Source: Fidelibacterota bacterium
Lineage (GTDB): Bacteria; Marinisomatota; Marinisomatia; Marinisomatales; TCS55
Direction of reading: 5' to 3'
NCBI GenBank assembly: GCA_004124535.1
Contig: SCKQ01000071.1
Coordinates: forward strand, 1 to 7,933
Length of the DNA: 7,933 nucleotides
Positions 6,279 to 7,933 of the stretch are shown here, in pieces. The stretch's first letter is position 1, and every line of letters starts with the position of its first letter. The translations under genes were made by a program, and so were the position numbers. The notes under the pieces were generated by a model. The model was not told the DNA's origin and did no database searches. It worked only from the letters and a program-made list of their open reading frames with translations.

Positions 6279-6533
6279 ATGAAATTTAAATGGTTATTTT
6301 TACTTCTGCCTGTATTATGGGTAGGATGTGATGAAGCAGAAGAAGCTATAGAAGAAGAGTTGTGTGTTACTGAATCTCAAGCATTGAATGCTGCAAGTGA
6401 AGCGTTAGATGGAACTACAGAAGCATTTGAAAATATGTGTACAGCTTTTGATGATGTTATTACATGTATGAGCGGCGCAGGCCAAGACGTAAGTGAGGCT
6501 CAGGAATCCTATGATGAATTATGCGGTGAATAA
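6279..6533 (+). CDS. Small, highly acidic, cysteine-containing lipoprotein of unknown function
   Basis: I do not recognise this 84-residue protein. It begins with a Lys-containing hydrophobic leader (MKFKWLFLLLPVLWVGC) whose Cys17 is a probable lipidation site, although Trp at -3 is unusual. The mature part (17-84) has about 20 Asp/Glu and no Lys, Arg or His, so it is extremely acidic. Besides Cys17 there are four cysteines (29, 54, 63, 82), enough for two disulfides that could clamp an otherwise Ala/Glu-rich, probably helical chain. No CxxCH or CxxC motif is present, so heme and zinc-ribbon functions are not supported. Asp18 after the lipidated Cys would favour inner-membrane retention under the E. 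coli +2 rule, if that applies here. It has its own promoter candidate, AGGAG site and terminator, so it is a monocistronic unit divergent from the Rieske operon. The acidic surface could bind cations or a basic cytochrome; that is inference. Confidence 0.8.
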   Translation: MKFKWLFLLLPVLWVGCDEAEEAIEEELCVTESQALNAASEALDGTTEAFENMCTAFDDVITCMSGAGQDVSEAQESYDELCGE

Positions 6534-6580
6534 TTTTTACTTTTGAAAGTATAAATTAATTCACTCTATTTGTTCAATAA

Positions 6581-6611
6581 TAAAGGGCGATTGCATCGCC
6601 CCTTATTTTTT
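6581..6611 (+). terminator. Rho-independent terminator after the acidic lipoprotein gene
   Basis: GGGCGAT (6585-6591), loop TGC and ATCGCCC (6595-6601) form a perfect 7-bp stem. After CTTA comes a T-run (6606-6611). It lies about 50 nt after the lipoprotein stop and just before the truncated sorting-domain fragment, so transcription from the lipoprotein promoter is unlikely to reach that fragment efficiently. Confidence 0.85.
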
Positions 6612-6657
6612 ATATACAGATACTGATTTTGTTAATCATGACTATGATTCCAATTTA

Positions 6658-7275
6658 TTGCGGTCAGGTACTATAACTATTATAAATCTACCACCAAGTA
6701 CACCAACAGGTCTTTCAGCAGAATTTAATGAAGGGATTTTCTTAACCTGGAATGAAAATAATGAAGACGATTTTTCTCATTATGTCCTTGATAAAGATAC
6801 CGATGATTCATTTCAATCTGGTCAGTATCCTTCTATTATTACTACCGAAACATCTTATCTTGATACTGTTTACGAAGATGGTCAGGTTTTATACTATAGA
6901 TTGTCTGCAGTCGATTCCGCAGGAAATGTAAGTGATTTCTCAGAAACGCTGTCTTTCGAAGTAGTGCTAAGTGTGAATGAAGAAAATATGATTCCTGATG
7001 TTTTTGCACTCCACCAAAACTACCCCAATCCATTCAATCCAGTTACAACACTGCGATACGATCTACCAGAAAATGATCATGTTAACATTACCATCTACGA
7101 CATGCTTGGTAGACAAGTGAAGACCTTAGTCAATCAAACTCATGACGCTGGCTACAGGTCAGTTATCTGGGATGCTACTAATGACTATGGTAAACCAGTG
7201 AGTGCTGGTATCTACCTATACCAAATACAGGCTGGTGAATACATGCAGACTAAGAAGATGGTACTGTTGAAATAG
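6658..7275 (+). pseudogene. 5'-truncated remnant of a secreted protein: fibronectin-III-like domain plus type IX-like C-terminal sorting domain
   Basis: The frame is open from 6547, but the first usable start is TTG 6658. It has no ribosome-binding site, no signal peptide, and a terminator hairpin just upstream. Residues 12-103 (numbered from TTG) are a fibronectin-III-like domain (PPSTPTGLSA, LTWNENNEDDFSHYVL, YYRLSAVDSAGNVS). Residues 115-205 are a complete C-terminal sorting domain: QNYPNPFNP, TIYDMLGRQVKTL, SAGIYLYQIQAGEY and the KKMVLLK end. In Bacteroidota and Marinimicrobia such domains sit at the C terminus of large exported proteins, which the type IX system carries across the outer membrane. 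Without a leader this fragment could not be exported. The domain is intact in frame, so the loss is recent or the piece is kept as a recombination cassette. Coding resemblance may continue upstream to about 6613 (DTDFVNHDYDS). If it is expressed, an undetected start would be needed. Confidence 0.75.
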
Positions 7276-7297
7276 ATTCGTTAATTAGGTAAACAAT

Positions 7298-7347
7298 TAG
7301 CCCCGCCCAGTAGCGGGGTTTTTTGTTTGTGGGATGATGGGTAGATT
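7298..7347 (+). repeat. Dispersed ~50-bp terminator-containing repeat, copy 1
   Basis: A unit running from TAGCCCCGCC to GGGTAGATT recurs almost unchanged at 7631-7679. It contains a hairpin (CCCCGC, loop CCAGTA, GCGGGG at 7301-7318), a T-run and the tail TTTGTGGGATGATGG. The copies differ in the loop, one base before the stem and one G in the tail. Because the identical tail extends well beyond the T-run, the similarity is not explained by terminator function alone. Confidence 0.85.
7301..7324 (+). terminator. Rho-independent terminator after the sorting-domain remnant
   Basis: The perfect stem CCCCGC/GCGGGG with a 6-nt loop is followed by six T's, 25 nt after the TAG stop of the remnant. 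It is a strong intrinsic terminator inherited from the original gene or carried by the repeat. Confidence 0.9.
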
Positions 7348-7380
7348 CAAGGAATGCATAAGAGTAAAAGGTTAAACTGA

Positions 7381-7581
7381 GTGGCAAAATCATCTTTATC
7401 TGTATCTGAGCCTGTGTTTGTAAAGATAAGGACCCCAAATAAAGATATATTAAAAAAATGTCCTGAATGTGAATGTGTTTGGGAACTACATTTACAAACT
7501 AAAACAATTCTTACTTATGCTGATTTTCCAGCTTATGGTTTGAAAAAAGAAATTTGTAAAAAGTGTAAAACTACAGATTGA
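7381..7581 (+). CDS. Small zinc-ribbon-like protein of unknown function
   Basis: This 66-residue ORF starts at GTG 7381 with AAAAGG 9 nt upstream. A short frame from ATG 7354 ends at the TGA that directly precedes this GTG. The protein has two cysteine pairs, CPEC (27, 30) and CKKC (59, 62), 28 residues apart, with an extra Cys32: the layout of a single zinc ribbon. The spacing segment (VWELHLQTKTILTYADFPAYGLKK) would form the beta strands between the knuckles. The outer residues are Lys-rich (KKC, KKEICKKCK), which could suit nucleic-acid or protein contact. No family is recognised. Copies of the same ~50-bp terminator repeat lie on both sides, so it may be a mobile or duplicated cassette. 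Start, ribosome-binding site and spaced cysteines make a real gene likely but not certain. Confidence 0.65.
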   Translation: MAKSSLSVSEPVFVKIRTPNKDILKKCPECECVWELHLQTKTILTYADFPAYGLKKEICKKCKTTD

Positions 7582-7614
7582 TTCTGAGCCTTCAAGATAG
7601 CATACATACAAAAA

Positions 7615-7632
7615 TAGTTAGTACCATAACTA
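7615..7632 (+). repeat. Hairpin-forming inverted repeat before the second terminator
   Basis: TAGTTA (7615-7620), loop GTACCA and TAACTA (7627-7632) form a perfect 6-bp stem that abuts and slightly overlaps repeat copy 2. The second terminator is therefore preceded by a small AT-rich hairpin that is not present in the same form at copy 1. Function unknown. Confidence 0.45.
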
Positions 7633-7679
7633 ACCCCGCCAAATAGCGGGGTTTTTTGTTTGTGGGATGATGGTAGATT
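7631..7679 (+). repeat. Dispersed ~50-bp terminator-containing repeat, copy 2
   Basis: This is the second copy of the unit at 7298-7347, in the same orientation and starting 333 bp after copy 1. Stem arms, T-run and the tail TTTGTGGGATGATGG are identical; the loop is CAAATA instead of CCAGTA. Together the copies bracket the zinc-ribbon ORF. Confidence 0.85.
7634..7657 (+). terminator. Rho-independent terminator after the zinc-ribbon ORF
   Basis: CCCCGC (7634-7639), loop CAAATA, GCGGGG (7646-7651) and six T's lie 52 nt after the zinc-ribbon stop codon. It separates that ORF from the VOC gene, which must then have its own promoter in the short stretch up to 7707; I see no convincing one. Confidence 0.9.
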
Positions 7680-7707
7680 TAGTTTACAAAATACATTGTC
7701 TTTTAAA

Positions 7708-7933
7708 ATGAACCCTAAATTGCAAAATATCGACCATATTCATGTTTTTGTACCAGATAGACAAGAAGCCCTTGATTGGTACAGTACTATTTTGGGGTTG
7801 AAACCTATAGAAAGATTACTTTTTTGGGCAAAAACTGGTCCACTCACAATTGGAAATGATGAGGGTAGTATTCATATCGCTCTTTTTGAAGGTGAACCAA
7901 AGAACAATCGGTCTGTTATCGCTTTTAATGCAA
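7708..7933 (+). CDS. VOC superfamily (glyoxalase/bleomycin-resistance fold) protein, N-terminal 75 residues, runs off right edge
   Basis: From ATG 7708 the frame stays open to the window end. NIDHIHVFVPDRQEALDWYSTILGL is the typical first beta-alpha unit of a VOC module: a strand with a candidate metal ligand His10 or His12, then the helix ending in WYSTILGL. PIERLLFWAKTGPLTIG and HIALFEG continue the betaalphabetabetabeta pattern. The superfamily includes glyoxalase I, extradiol dioxygenases, antibiotic-binding proteins and many uncharacterised members. The second half, with the remaining ligands, is outside the window, so no substrate can be assigned. No strong ribosome-binding site precedes the ATG (TTTTAAAATG). 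Its coding sequence is AT-rich like the neighbouring zinc-ribbon ORF. Confidence 0.85.
   Translation, partial: MNPKLQNIDHIHVFVPDRQEALDWYSTILGLKPIERLLFWAKTGPLTIGNDEGSIHIALFEGEPKNNRSVIAFNA

Noticed and set aside
6279..6533. Small c-type cytochrome or metallothionein-like protein
   Set aside because: No CxxCH or CxxC occurs; the cysteines are widely spaced and suit disulfides.
7298..7679. CRISPR array or integron attC sites
   Set aside because: There are only two repeat copies with a gene-sized spacer, and no attC core (RYYYAAC/GTTRRRY) arrangement; the units are terminator-bearing repeats.

Overview
The window looks like a bacterial chromosome segment from Candidatus Marinimicrobia (SAR406/Neomarinimicrobiota) or a close relative. 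The main clue is the C-terminal sorting domain at about 7000-7275: its QNYPNPFNP opening, GRQVKTL middle and KKMVLLK end are the form I associate with that group. This placement is from memory of the family, not from a search. The left three quarters are moderately GC-rich (34 of 60 bases G+C at 5161-5220). The right end is AT-richer (16 of 60 at 7441-7500).

Minus strand, 6123 down to 1: six tightly packed co-directional genes, probably one transcription unit. In transcription order they are (1) a Rieske 2Fe-2S protein with a Tat-type leader, (2) a cytochrome b fused at its C terminus to a mono-heme cytochrome c domain, (3) a small exported diheme c-type cytochrome related to reaction-centre cytochrome subunits, (4) a 725-residue exported protein with an AMIN-like N-terminal region, a PEGA-like repeat, a charged linker and a C-terminal DUF2914 domain, (5) a TrmH/SpoU-family 2'-O-ribose RNA methyltransferase (RlmB-like), and (6) the first 313 residues of a penicillin/acyl-homoserine-lactone acylase (Ntn hydrolase), which runs off the left edge. 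Genes 1-3 form a compact quinol-to-cytochrome electron-transfer module.

The most unusual feature is in the cytochrome b. The p-side heme (bL) ligands His61 and His161, the Rieske clusters and the PEWY Qo motif are intact. The n-side heme (bH) ligand in helix B is replaced by Phe75. The helix D histidine is displaced to +17 from His161 instead of +14/+15, and the usual n-side amphipathic N terminus is absent. This suggests a Rieske/cytochrome b complex with an altered or lost bH/Qi branch, and so possibly no classical Q cycle.

Divergent intergenic region, 6124-6278: putative promoters for both directions around a 15-bp palindrome (6187-6201) flanked by TTGACC repeats 30 bp apart.

Plus strand, 6279 to the right end: a small, extremely acidic, cysteine-containing lipoprotein with its own terminator; a 5'-truncated remnant of a large secreted protein (fibronectin-III-like domain plus type IX-like sorting domain) with no visible start signals; a 66-residue four-cysteine zinc-ribbon-like ORF flanked by two near-identical copies of a ~50-bp terminator-containing repeat; and the start of a VOC (glyoxalase-fold) protein running off the right edge. 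This side looks like a rearranged accessory segment. There are no rRNA, tRNA, CRISPR or transposase genes, and no gene-free stretch longer than 300 bases.
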